Positions 18,469 to 27,634 of a DNA stretch of 64,000 bases are shown here, in pieces (the stretch's first letter is position 1; each line of letters opens with the position of its first letter). The stretch lies in assembly GCA_016711705.1 (NCBI GenBank), contig JADJSK010000014.1, positions 62,001 through 126,000 of the forward strand. Direction: 5' to 3'. The DNA is from Candidatus Brachybacter algidus (GTDB lineage: Bacteria > Bacteroidota > Bacteroidia > Chitinophagales > Saprospiraceae). Made by a program: the position numbers and the translations under genes. The notes below the pieces were generated by a model. That model was not told where the DNA came from, ran no database searches, and was given only the letters and a program-made list of their open reading frames with translations.

Positions 18469-19386
18469 ATGCGGGAAAAAAACCCTAAAAATGCCCCGAA
18501 AAGGTCAGGAAGTAGAACCACCACTAAACCGGAAGGTTTTGACAAATTCAGAAAGCAGACGCCTAAGCCATTTGAAGAAGAACGTCCTGAAAAAAGAAAA
18601 TCTACTGTTCGCAAGGATGCATTGAAGCCAGCCTCACCTAAGATCCAACCTGTTGAGAAGGATGAAGATCCTACCCCTCGGCTCAATAAATATGTCAGCA
18701 ATTCAGGTGTTTGTAGTAGAAGGGCCGCAGATACTCTCATAGCCAATGGTGAGGTCCAGGTCAACGACAATGTAATAAAAGAGCCAGGTTACCGAGTTCA
18801 GGAAAACGATAAAGTATCCTACAAAGGAAAGGTGATTAAACCAGTTGAACTGAGGATCTATATATTGTTAAACAAGCCACGTGATGTCATCACTACTCTT
18901 TCGGATGAAAAAGGTCGTAAAAGTATTCAAGACATCATCAAAGGAAAAGTCTCTACTCATGTGTTTCCTGTGGGAAGACTAGACAGGGATACGACAGGTT
19001 TGCTGCTTATCACCAATGATGGTGATCTCACAAAACGACTTTCCCATCCTTCTTATGAAGTCAAAAAGATATACCATGCTACGCTCAATAAGCCATTGGA
19101 AGAAGAGCATTTTGAACAAATTAAAAAGGGCATTCAACTCGAAGATGGCCCGATCAAAGTCGATGGAATCTCATATGTCAAGGGTGCTCCGCTTAATGAA
19201 GTCGGCATCACATTGCATTCAGGTCGTAACAGGATCATCCGTCGCATCTTCGAATTTGTCGGTTATGAAGTGGAAAAACTTGACCGCGTCTACTATGCAG
19301 GATTGACCAAAAAGGATCTACCCCGCGGTATGATGCGTTTCCTTACCAAAGAGGAGGTAATTAGATTGAAGCATTTTAGGGTATAA
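18469..19386 (+). CDS. Ribosomal pseudouridine synthase, RluB/RsuA type
   Basis: 305 residues. The first ~60 are strongly basic and disordered (KNAPKRSGSRTTTKPEG), a common extension in Bacteroidota. An S4 RNA-binding domain follows (~65-125: RLNKYVSNSGVCSRRAADTL). The catalytic domain begins near 128 with ILLNKPRDVITT and contains GRLDRDTTGLLLITNDGDL, whose first Asp is the catalytic nucleophile, then LTKRLSHPSYEVKKIYHATL. It converts a specific uridine in 23S (RluB/E) or 16S (RsuA) rRNA to pseudouridine; the exact site cannot be decided here. Confidence 0.92.
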   Translation: MREKNPKNAPKRSGSRTTTKPEGFDKFRKQTPKPFEEERPEKRKSTVRKDALKPASPKIQPVEKDEDPTPRLNKYVSNSGVCSRRAADTLIANGEVQVNDNVIKEPGYRVQENDKVSYKGKVIKPVELRIYILLNKPRDVITTLSDEKGRKSIQDIIKGKVSTHVFPVGRLDRDTTGLLLITNDGDLTKRLSHPSYEVKKIYHATLNKPLEEEHFEQIKKGIQLEDGPIKVDGISYVKGAPLNEVGITLHSGRNRIIRRIFEFVGYEVEKLDRVYYAGLTKKDLPRGMMRFLTKEEVIRLKHFRV

Positions 19387-19818
19387 GTATTATAGTATTA
19401 TAGTATTATAGTAGGGATAATGCTTGCCATTGTCCGCCATTAATGGTAAAGTTTGCCAGTATTAATAGTTAACCAGATTTTAGTGCACCAGTTAACCAGT
19501 TTATAGTTAATCAGTATTAGATTATTATAGTAAGATAGTATTTACAAAGATCAACTGTAGGGATAGGATGAGACCTGTCATCACAGTTGATCTTTGTAAA
19601 TACGGAATTAGGTATTAAGTACTTAAATATAATTGAATGTCGGCAGGGATAAGGCTTGCCCTTGTCTGTAATACATTGAATAGTGCACCAGTTAACCAGT
19701 GGAAAGTACACCAGTTATACCGGTTGACTTTTTTATATTAATATTAACACCCATCAATTTGTAAATATCAAATGATGTAGAATTTTTTCTATACTTTTAT
19801 TTTACAAAAATTAAAATT
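19387..19818. other. Intergenic repeat-rich region without genes
   Basis: It starts with three copies of the word GTATTATA (19387-19413). The 20-bp direct repeat TAGTGCACCAGTTAACCAGT lies at 19481-19500 and 19681-19700, exactly 200 bp apart. A looser pair, AGGGATAATGCTTGCCATTG (from about 19413) and AGGGATAAGGCTTGCCCTTG (from about 19644), precedes each. Between the direct repeats sits a perfect hairpin (listed separately). No ORF is supported. Confidence 0.8.
19539..19602. repeat. Perfect 20-bp inverted repeat (hairpin) inside a 200-bp direct-repeat pair
   Basis: TATTTACAAAGATCAACTGT (19539-19558) and its exact reverse complement (19583-19602) flank a 24-nt loop containing GACCTGTCATC. A related larger palindrome with GACCTGTCA and CAGTTATGATC lies at 27385-27450. 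There is no T-run typical of a terminator and no coding gene inside. Confidence 0.9.
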
Positions 19819-21234
19819 ATGCATCATCAAAACTTCAAAGTAATCATCGCGTGTATGATTTTCCTTCAATTAATATCGACAACGTCGAATGGTCAACAAT
19901 TGAATTATAAGGATTATCAATTTCCTAAAGTTGATTATAAAAGCTTACAATTAAATGAAAATTTAAATCTTGGAAACAATGCTTCAGCTACTGACCGCTC
20001 CACCAGGTTTTCTAATTCATTATTTTTAAATGGAAGTAGATATATCAACAATGATAATAAGCAATATTATAATAGCAGGACTTTTTCCAGCATAATAAAT
20101 ACAGCAAGTGCTTCCAACGCATTCAATACCACAGCTATATCAGACGAGATATTTAGAAAATATAGAGGTGACAATAAATTTTTTGAATATGGGTATCATG
20201 CAGGTATCTACAATAATATTCGTACAAAAACCAATGCATATAATAATCTGAGTGCTTATCTCAATATACCATTAAAGGTCGGTGTGGGCAGGATCAATAT
20301 ACTCAATGAAGTAATGCTGGCAGAATTCATCATCGATGATCTTAGGAGAGAGGATATACTGACAGACACAATCAGTCAGGATATGATATTTGCATTTGCA
20401 GGCGAGATTGCAAAGTTTAACTTTACCAGAATACTTGACAATAGGAATTTCAGACTTCAGGTTCTGAGGAGTCTCAGTATCTGGTTAAAGAGTAATTTTC
20501 CTGTTAAAGCGGCGTCGGATATAGAACTAACTACGATATTGATCGATAATTATTCTTTCGCAGGGATAGGATTTCGGTCGATAGGGTCCAGATTTGCGGT
20601 GGGTATTGACCCGAATATCTCATATTCTAAATATTTTAAAGATGGAGAATATTCATTTTCATCTGGAGGTGCCCTTTCTATGGAATTCTCAGTGCAGAAA
20701 CCTATTTCAAGATATTTACAATCTAATTTTTACACAATAATTAGTTTGGACATTAATAAGTCTAAGAATACTTTTTATGATTCAAAAGAAGCAACAATAT
20801 CAAATGTTATAAGCCCTAAAGTACTGGTAGCTTACAAAATGGGTTATTATCCAAATTCAAGAACAAATGTTGAATTGACCACCTTGATGAATTATATATT
20901 TTATAAAATGGATTATGAAGATCAGCGTATTCTTGATATAAAAAGTACCAGTATTGCCCCCAAAATCATGCTTCAATCTTCTTATTTTATTAATTATAAA
21001 TTAAGGCTATTTGCAAATTTTGAAGTTGTATACTTTCACTCATTTGTCAAAGATTTTCTAAATGATCCAAATATGAATTTTATCCCTGATGATTTTTCAT
21101 ATAACGTGTCAGATTGGTATATAGGGAGGACATTTGATCCATCTTTAACTGATAGGAATGGACTAGGAACTAGACAACTTCAGAATAAAGTCTCTTATGC
21201 CTTCAATGCCGGCTTCGTATTCAATATTTATTAA
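19819..21234 (+). CDS. Secreted outer-membrane barrel-like protein of unknown function
   Basis: 471 residues with a signal peptide (hydrophobic VIIACMIFLQLIS, cleavage near NGQQ). The mature chain is built of amphipathic strands alternating with short Asn/Ser/Tyr-rich turns and ends VSYAFNAGFVFNIY, an aromatic terminus as in outer-membrane barrels. It is long enough for about 16-18 strands. No family name is recognised; a porin-like or surface structural role is only an inference. It is bounded by the repeat region upstream and by a bidirectional terminator shared with the convergent Omp28-like gene. Confidence 0.65.
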   Translation: MHHQNFKVIIACMIFLQLISTTSNGQQLNYKDYQFPKVDYKSLQLNENLNLGNNASATDRSTRFSNSLFLNGSRYINNDNKQYYNSRTFSSIINTASASNAFNTTAISDEIFRKYRGDNKFFEYGYHAGIYNNIRTKTNAYNNLSAYLNIPLKVGVGRINILNEVMLAEFIIDDLRREDILTDTISQDMIFAFAGEIAKFNFTRILDNRNFRLQVLRSLSIWLKSNFPVKAASDIELTTILIDNYSFAGIGFRSIGSRFAVGIDPNISYSKYFKDGEYSFSSGGALSMEFSVQKPISRYLQSNFYTIISLDINKSKNTFYDSKEATISNVISPKVLVAYKMGYYPNSRTNVELTTLMNYIFYKMDYEDQRILDIKSTSIAPKIMLQSSYFINYKLRLFANFEVVYFHSFVKDFLNDPNMNFIPDDFSYNVSDWYIGRTFDPSLTDRNGLGTRQLQNKVSYAFNAGFVFNIY

Positions 21235-21250
21235 TACATATATAACAAAA

Positions 21251-21278
21251 AAAGCCGTCGCATTTCCACGACGGCTTT
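21251..21278. terminator. Bidirectional rho-independent terminator
   Basis: AAAGCCGTCG (21251-21260) pairs perfectly with CGACGGCTTT (21269-21278) around an 8-nt loop. An A-run precedes it and a T-rich stretch follows, so it works for both the plus-strand OMP gene and the convergent minus-strand gene at 21316. Confidence 0.92.
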
Positions 21279-21315
21279 CCTTTTATTATCAATCCTGATC
21301 GAATCAGGTATAAAT

Positions 21316-23340
21316 TTATTGGATCACTAATCTCTTAGTCGCCATACCTTCATTCGTTCTCACGATAGCAGTATAAACACCAGGAGTCATACCTTTGATA
21401 GAGATCGGCAAGTTGATCTTACCTTGCTGCTGACCAAAGTCTTTCACCAGAACTGTTCTTCCTTGAACGTCTACCAATGATATTTCAACATTAGAAGATC
21501 TGTTTATCGTCAACTCTACTGTAGTAAGATCTTTAGCAGGATTCGGATATACATTAAGATCTGTATTTAAAAGGATTTTTTCTGTAGCAGAAATAACGAA
21601 TCCTTCAGTGGTTGCATCTGCAATTGTTGCATCATTTGCATTCGATACCTGACCATCTTCATTAAGTAAAACGGCAGCTATCTTTAAGTTTTCTATATTC
21701 CAATCACCATTCAATGCTATATTGTAATTATATACATTCTTATCATCGATAGATGCAGAAGGCATATTCTTCAAAGAATTATCAAATGTTCTTGCGACAT
21801 GCTTGTAAACCATTTGAGCTGCCGGAACAGTTCCTGGTAAACTTTCATAACCACCCATTGGGCCACTTGCTCCACCTGCATAATAGTTAGATTGATTGTA
21901 CTCAGAAGTTGTACCTCTTACTTCTGATTCAATTACAGTAATATACATACTATAACCAGAAGGAATATCCTGAAGGAAATCTGCTGTAACAGATACATCC
22001 ATTGTTCCTGCTACAGCGCCTTCACGTGCACCAATAGTAAGTACAGCTGCCGGTTCTTCTCTCAAATAGTTTAATCCTGGAGGCAAAGCAGCAGAAGGAT
22101 CTACTACTTCTCTTCTGTCCACGATCATACCCGGGAAACCAGTAAAGCCATCAAATGAAGTAACCACATTATCATAAGCAGCTACGGTCATTACATCTCC
22201 ATTGTGTACAGCTATCGGAACGAAGTAATCATCATAAGAAGGAGAAATAGCGTCAAGGAATACTGCACCTCTTGGGCACCATCCGCACCATGTTCCTGTA
22301 CCTTCTTCCAATACTACTTTTCTGTGAGTAGCCGGAAGTACAGCATAAGCTGATCCAACTATTTTATTATTACATAGCATTGAGTCCAAAGCACCATTAA
22401 CCTTTGTAAGCTCTAAAACTATATCGTTAGCTCCATCTACTAATTTAACTTCAACAGGGATAGCAATAGATAAATTCTTTTTAGGAGCTAATTTAAGTCC
22501 CTCCAAAGTTTTAGTTTCAGATCCACTACCACCAGAGATAGTGTATTCAATGCTTGTGATAGTATCTTTTCCAACATTATATAATGTTGCAGCAGTTTTA
22601 ATATTAGTTCCAGCGATTTGTAAGCCTTCAGTAACGACCAAATTCAACAAACCAGCCTCACTTCCATTATATACTTTAATGTCCGCAGCATCTGTAGTAA
22701 ATGATACATCATCGATGTAGTACTTGTTACCTGAGTTTGCAAAAAAGTCAACTGAAGCTACAGAAGAAAGTGCACTTCTGAATGTTGCACCGCATTCGCC
22801 ATCAATAGATATTGCCCACATATTATTAGAAATATCTATGTCCGCAGCAAAATTAAACCATTCTCCAACCGGGAACTTAAGTTTGTTGCTATAAGTAACT
22901 GCACCGGCTACTACTTGTAGGTCACCTTCAGGACTAAAATTAAAATCCATAGCCCATCCTGTACCCGCAGTAGTAGTAGACTGGAAATTAAAATATCCGC
23001 TATAACCCGGTTCTACATACATATTCCATTCAGCGTGGATCTTACCTTTATTGACATTGTTGCCAAGTTTTAGGATAAGGTCCATAGGACCACCAGCAGC
23101 TACCTTAGCTTCAATGATGAAACTATTAGCTCCACTTGCTGCTTTTGCATCTGTGATGAAAGCGTCGTCAGCAGCTCCACCAGTAGTAGATCCCCATGTT
23201 CTCCAATAGGTAGGATTATTTGTTACGACTGTTGTTCCGGCAGTGTACGCATCGAAATCATCGGTGTAAGTGACCTGTGCATAAGTGAACTGTAACGCCA
23301 GGACAGAAAATAATAATGTTAGAAGTCTGTTTCTTGTCAT
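21316..23340 (-). CDS. Omp28-related secreted protein with T9SS type-A sorting domain
   Basis: 674 residues with signal peptide (cleavage near YAQ). Residues ~25-215 look like a concanavalin-like/jelly-roll domain (VTYTDDFDAYTAG ... YYIDDVSFTTDA). A beta-sandwich (~225-330) follows. The Omp28/thioredoxin-like domain spans ~335-580, with the CxxC motif in EEGTGTWCGWCPRGAVFLD. The last ~80 residues (LNVYPNPAKDLTTVEL to GMATKRLVIQ) are a T9SS C-terminal sorting domain, which directs export across the outer membrane and anchoring to surface lipopolysaccharide. Adhesion or extracellular redox function is unproven. Divergent from the GH53 gene. Confidence 0.9.
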   Translation of the reverse strand: MTRNRLLTLLFSVLALQFTYAQVTYTDDFDAYTAGTTVVTNNPTYWRTWGSTTGGAADDAFITDAKAASGANSFIIEAKVAAGGPMDLILKLGNNVNKGKIHAEWNMYVEPGYSGYFNFQSTTTAGTGWAMDFNFSPEGDLQVVAGAVTYSNKLKFPVGEWFNFAADIDISNNMWAISIDGECGATFRSALSSVASVDFFANSGNKYYIDDVSFTTDAADIKVYNGSEAGLLNLVVTEGLQIAGTNIKTAATLYNVGKDTITSIEYTISGGSGSETKTLEGLKLAPKKNLSIAIPVEVKLVDGANDIVLELTKVNGALDSMLCNNKIVGSAYAVLPATHRKVVLEEGTGTWCGWCPRGAVFLDAISPSYDDYFVPIAVHNGDVMTVAAYDNVVTSFDGFTGFPGMIVDRREVVDPSAALPPGLNYLREEPAAVLTIGAREGAVAGTMDVSVTADFLQDIPSGYSMYITVIESEVRGTTSEYNQSNYYAGGASGPMGGYESLPGTVPAAQMVYKHVARTFDNSLKNMPSASIDDKNVYNYNIALNGDWNIENLKIAAVLLNEDGQVSNANDATIADATTEGFVISATEKILLNTDLNVYPNPAKDLTTVELTINRSSNVEISLVDVQGRTVLVKDFGQQQGKINLPISIKGMTPGVYTAIVRTNEGMATKRLVIQ

Positions 23341-23533
23341 TTGTTTGTTTGTTATTAATAAATTAGGAATGAGGCGCTAAGGTAATAATTTTATGAATAA
23401 GTAAAAGAGAAAAATATAATTCGAAATAAAGTTGTCTTTACCCAATTAAAAATCGTAATACCTTCCATGCAAAAGAACATTTTAGAAGATTATTTTAATT
23501 TTTGTAATTTCGTCAAAATCCATTCAAAATAAT

Positions 23534-24607
23534 ATGATTATTAGATTACATATTTTTGTTACTATCATTTTTTCAATTGTTTTGTATTCTTGTAAAGAAG
23601 ACCCAGTCAACATCAAACCTGAACTTTTTAACTTGGATATTAAAGGAATGGACATTTCTTTTTTACCTGAAATAGAGGCAACGAATACAATTTTCTATGA
23701 TTCAGCAGGTGTATCAAAGGACTTTTTGGATATAATTAAAGAAAATGGTGTCAATACGGCAAGGATTCGTCTATGGAATATAGAAGGTTCTGCGCATTCG
23801 GGTTTGGAGGAAGTTTTACAACTTGTGGCTAAATGCAGATCACATGGCTTTAAAATATTTCTGGACTTCCATTATTCTGATACGTGGGCTGATCCCGGTG
23901 CACAAGCTATTCCTAAGAACTGGATTGGATTGAATGTGGAGCAGCTGGAAGACTCTGTCTATACTTTTACTAAAAATATCATGTCTAAAATAAAACCCGA
24001 GTATGTTCAGATTGGCAATGAGATCAATGGCGGAATGCTATGGGACCTTGGAAAATACACTAATGAAGGAAATTTTGTCAAACTTCTGAAAGCTGGTGTC
24101 AGAGGCAGTCGTGAAGCTAGTCCTGAATCGAAGATCATCATCCATTTTGCAGGATTGGAAGGAAGTGATTACTTCTTTAATATAATGAAAAACGCAAGTT
24201 TGGATTATGATGTTATAGGTTTGTCTTATTATCCTGTATGGCATGGAAAGTCATTAGCACTTCTGGAAACTACCATTGAAAGACTGCAAAAAGACTATAA
24301 CAAGAAGGTACTGATCGCTGAAGTTTCTTATCCTTTTACATTACAGTATGCTGATTATACTAATAATGTCTTAGGCCTGGAAAGTCAGTTAGTCAATGGC
24401 TATGCAGCTACAAAAGTAGGTCAGCAAAATTTTGTTAAAGAGATCAGAAGCATTGTTGAGCGAACAAAGTCTATTGGGTTTTGCTATTGGGGTGGTGAAT
24501 GGATCGCATTCAAAGGTGATAAAGCTACGGATGGCTCATCCTACGAAAATCAGGCCTTATTTGATTTTCAGCACAAAGCTTTGCCGGCATTTTCAGCTTT
24601 TCATTGA
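23534..24607 (+). CDS. GH53 endo-beta-1,4-galactanase lipoprotein
   Basis: 357 residues; lipoprotein signal (IVLYSCKED, Cys ~20). The GH53 fold begins with DIKGMDISFLPEIEATN. The acid/base Glu lies in QIGNEINGGMLW and the nucleophile Glu in VLIAEVSYPF. RIRLW, FHYSDTWADPG, VIGLSYYPVWHG and CYWGGEW are further GH53 signatures. It cleaves beta-1,4-galactan or arabinogalactan side chains of pectin at the cell surface. Unusually, no SusC/SusD pair or other glycan genes are nearby; the next gene is gldD. Confidence 0.93.
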   Translation: MIIRLHIFVTIIFSIVLYSCKEDPVNIKPELFNLDIKGMDISFLPEIEATNTIFYDSAGVSKDFLDIIKENGVNTARIRLWNIEGSAHSGLEEVLQLVAKCRSHGFKIFLDFHYSDTWADPGAQAIPKNWIGLNVEQLEDSVYTFTKNIMSKIKPEYVQIGNEINGGMLWDLGKYTNEGNFVKLLKAGVRGSREASPESKIIIHFAGLEGSDYFFNIMKNASLDYDVIGLSYYPVWHGKSLALLETTIERLQKDYNKKVLIAEVSYPFTLQYADYTNNVLGLESQLVNGYAATKVGQQNFVKEIRSIVERTKSIGFCYWGGEWIAFKGDKATDGSSYENQALFDFQHKALPAFSAFH

Positions 24608-24644
24608 AAATTCATCTAACTTTGACACTTCGAAAATAAATTGA

Positions 24645-25247
24645 ATGAATAAGTCAAAGCTGTTTTTACTGTTAACTATAGTGGCCATCTTCGCCATAGG
24701 TTGCAAGGAGGAGTCTGTTCAAACTCCCAAGCCCCGCTCTTTTCCTAGAGTAGTGTATCCTGAAAAAAATTATGTACAGTTTGATACTTCATTCTGTGAA
24801 TTTACTTTTGAATATCCGGATTATGCCACTATCGTTCAGGACACCTCATTCTTTGGCGAAAAGCCTGAGGATGCCTGCTGGTTTAATATTTATGTCCCAC
24901 AATTTCAAAGCCTTATATTTTGTACTTATTATCCTCTTGGTAAAAAGAATTCACTTAACAAGGTGATCAATGATGCCTATAAATTAGCCGGGGTACACAA
25001 TAAAAAAGCAAGTTTCATAGATGAAATACATGTAAGCAGACCTGATCATGTCAGTGGGACAATATTTGATATTGAAGGGCCTGTAGCGTCTACTTATCAG
25101 TTTTTTCTGACAGACAGTACGACGCATTTTCTTAGAGGTGCTTTGTATTTTAATGTCAGAACCAATCAAGATTCATTGGCTCCGGTGATAGAATTTATGA
25201 AAAAAGATGTTCAACATATGATCAGTACTTTTAAGTGGAAGAAGTGA
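24645..25247 (+). CDS. gldD: Gliding motility lipoprotein GldD
   Basis: 200 residues; lipoprotein signal IFAIGCKEE (Cys ~20). After the lipobox comes the GldD-type PKPRSFPRVVYPEKNYVQFD, then CEFTFEYPDYATI, CWFNIYVPQFQSLIFCTYYP and SGTIFDIEGPVASTYQFFLTD. GldD is required for Bacteroidota gliding and linked to T9SS function; its exact activity is not known. The start ATG is 37 bp after the GH53 stop. A TAACTTTG at 24617-24624 could be a -7 box, but no well-spaced TTG precedes it. Confidence 0.92.
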   Translation: MNKSKLFLLLTIVAIFAIGCKEESVQTPKPRSFPRVVYPEKNYVQFDTSFCEFTFEYPDYATIVQDTSFFGEKPEDACWFNIYVPQFQSLIFCTYYPLGKKNSLNKVINDAYKLAGVHNKKASFIDEIHVSRPDHVSGTIFDIEGPVASTYQFFLTDSTTHFLRGALYFNVRTNQDSLAPVIEFMKKDVQHMISTFKWKK

Positions 25248-25289
25248 TCCGGATCAGAAATTTAATTTTTTAATAGCAATTAATTATTT

Positions 25290-27102
25290 ATGAATTTAAA
25301 TACCACTAAAGGAAAGTATTCATTATTAATTAAAACATGTATTATTCTATTATTCGGGGTAAATAATCTGACAGGTCAAATCATTGCTATTCCTTCATCA
25401 GAACCAACTAAAGCCATCATCGAACGACTTATGATGAAGGTTGAAAATGAGAAATCTTACCATTCTTCCCACCAATATTTTACGAGAGCTCAAGTATTAC
25501 AATTAATCAAAGATCTGGAAGGGAATAAAAACTTAAGTGCAAAAGATCATGAGGATATTCAGTTTCTAGTCAATGAATGTAAGGAAAGTGAGCAGCTTAC
25601 GAGTGTTTTGTATGAAGAGAAATCAACTTCAGGCAATAGAAATTATCTCGATTCAACACGTACTTTTTATTCGCCGGATGAGAATGATTTAAATAAAACT
25701 ACTCCAGCCTCAGAAGAAAATAAAAGGCCCATCTTTGGATTGTTTTATAAAAGACCCTGCCAATTTAATTGAAGTAAATCAACAAGATTTCTACATCCGA
25801 ATTAATCCGGTATTTAATTTTAATATTGGTTCTTCGAATAACAATGATGTGGGTAGTACTACTTTCAAAAATATTCGTGGTGCAGAATTGCGAGGTGGCA
25901 TTGCAGACCGGGTCTTTTTTTATGCTAATATACATGAAACACAAGAAGCTTATCCATCCTATGTCAATGAATGGAGAGGTAAGTTTGGCGCTGTACCCGG
26001 TGCCGGATTTAATAAAAGCTATACGCCCTCATTTCTTAAAAATGTAAATGGAGTAGATTATTTAAATTCACAAGGAGTATTGGGATTTAAAATAATTGAC
26101 CAGATTGCTCTTCAGTTCGGTCATGGAAAGAACTTTATAGGAGATGGTTACCGTTCGTTATTTTTATCGGACGATGGTGCTGATTATTTCTATTTAAAAT
26201 TAAATACAAAACTTTGGATCTTTGATTATCAAAATATATTTGCTGAATTAAATGCTACTGGACAAAGAGGTGGTGATGAGTTAATTCCTAAGAAATATTT
26301 CGCCGCACATCATCTAAGTTTAAATTTGACCAAATGGCTAAATGTCGGACTGTTTGAATCTGTAGTTTTTAGTCGAAATAATAATTTCGAATTACAATAT
26401 TTAAATCCAATTATTTTCTATCGCACAGTAGAGCAGATGGTAGGAAGTCCTGATAATGCCATGGTCGGTGCAGATTTAAAAATTAAATTGGGCAATTCAG
26501 TTAAATTATATGGACAAATATTGTTGGATGAATTACAAATAAAAAATATTGTCAAGCAAAATGGTTGGTGGGGAAATAAATACGGAATTCAAGCAGGAAT
26601 GCAATATTTTGATGTAGCCGGAATTGATCATTTGGATATGCGGCTTGAGTATAATTTAGTACGTCCATATACTTACACTCATACTGATAGCTCGTCCAAT
26701 TATACTCACCATTTGCAGCCGCTGGCGCATCCTATGGGCGCTAATTTCAGTGAATTTCTAATTAATTTCAGATACGTTCCTATTAAAAATTTAATTGTCC
26801 AACCACATTTGATGTTTGCCATGATTGGAGAAGATCACAATGGAGTAAATAACGGCAGTCAGATCCAATTGCCTAATACTACAAGAACCATGGATTTTGG
26901 AATTCCCTTGGCCCAAGGCGATAAAGCTAAAATTCTGTTGGGAGGATTAGATATTTCGTATATGTTGTATCACAATTTATTTGCAGATTTAACGCTAGCC
27001 TATAGAAAAAAAGATAGCGTCCTCGATGAATATGACACGAAGGAAACCATGTTTTCGGTTGGGTTAAGGATGAATATTGCGCAGAAAAAGTATGTGTTTT
27101 AG
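25290..27102 (+). pseudogene. RemB/Wzi-type capsule-assembly or gliding barrel protein, split by a one-base frameshift
   Basis: The first ORF (25290-25772) has a signal peptide (cleavage near LTGQ) and the helical N-terminal region, ending GLFYKRPCQFN. The second (25735-27102, 455 aa) begins one frame over: FIKDPANLIEVNQQDFYIRI. Joined at the four-A run 25749-25752, with one A removed, the protein reads GLFYKDPANLIEVNQQDF, the conserved join in Wzi/RemB-like proteins. The barrel then runs to VGLRMNIAQKKYVF. RemB is a mobile surface/outer-membrane protein in gliding bacteria; Wzi holds capsule at the surface. The neighbouring gldD fits a motility or surface role. The 38-bp ORF overlap does not look like genuine coupling. 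Confidence 0.82.
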
Positions 27103-27634
27103 GTGAGAAGGGAGGTGAGGAGGTGTAGTTAATATAAAATTAGAATTAGAAGTCAGAAATTAGAATGGCGTTCTGGACGCATTACCCATTTGTCTGAACC
27201 ACTGATTTTAATTGATTATTCTGATTGGGCGGATTACTTTCTAAATTTAGAAGTTAGAAATTAGAATGAGGGTCCGTTGCATTACTCATTACTTATTGGT
27301 TGTCTGAACTACTGATTTAATTGATTATTCTGATTGAGCTGATTACTGATTATTTTTGTAAGGATGGAATTGTAAGTTTTAATTAAATTTTAAGATCATA
27401 ACTGTAATGACAGGTCGCGACCTGTCACTGCAGTTATGATCTTAAAATTTCAACAACGATTTAACACTTCATATGATGTTGGATTAATTACCGATTACTT
27501 ATTGGTTGTCAGAATCACGCTTGCCTGACCATAAAGGCAGGGATTTAATTGATTACGCTGATTATTTTCTAAAGTAAGAAGTTAGAAATAGGAAATTAGA
27601 ATGATGTTCCGGAAAAGTAATTACCAATTACTGA
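27103..27634. other. Intergenic region with word repeats and a large palindrome
   Basis: A 530-bp spacer between convergent genes. It contains AGAAATTAGAAT-type words (27140-27165, 27245-27265), ATTACTCATTACTTATTGG words (27281-27300), the paired phrases TTGATTATTCTGATTG at about 27210 and 27320, and the 66-bp palindrome at 27385-27450. No coding sequence is seen. Confidence 0.8.
27385..27450. repeat. 66-bp near-perfect palindrome
   Basis: Centred between 27417 and 27418, on GACAGGTCGCGACCTGTC. Each 33-bp arm matches its partner except at two positions (TAA versus CAG between the inner and outer blocks). The outer arm is AAATTTTAAGATCATAACTG. The inner GACCTGTCA and adjacent CAGTTATGATC resemble the hairpin at 19539-19602. 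It could fold into a cruciform; without a T-run it is not a standard terminator. Confidence 0.9.
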
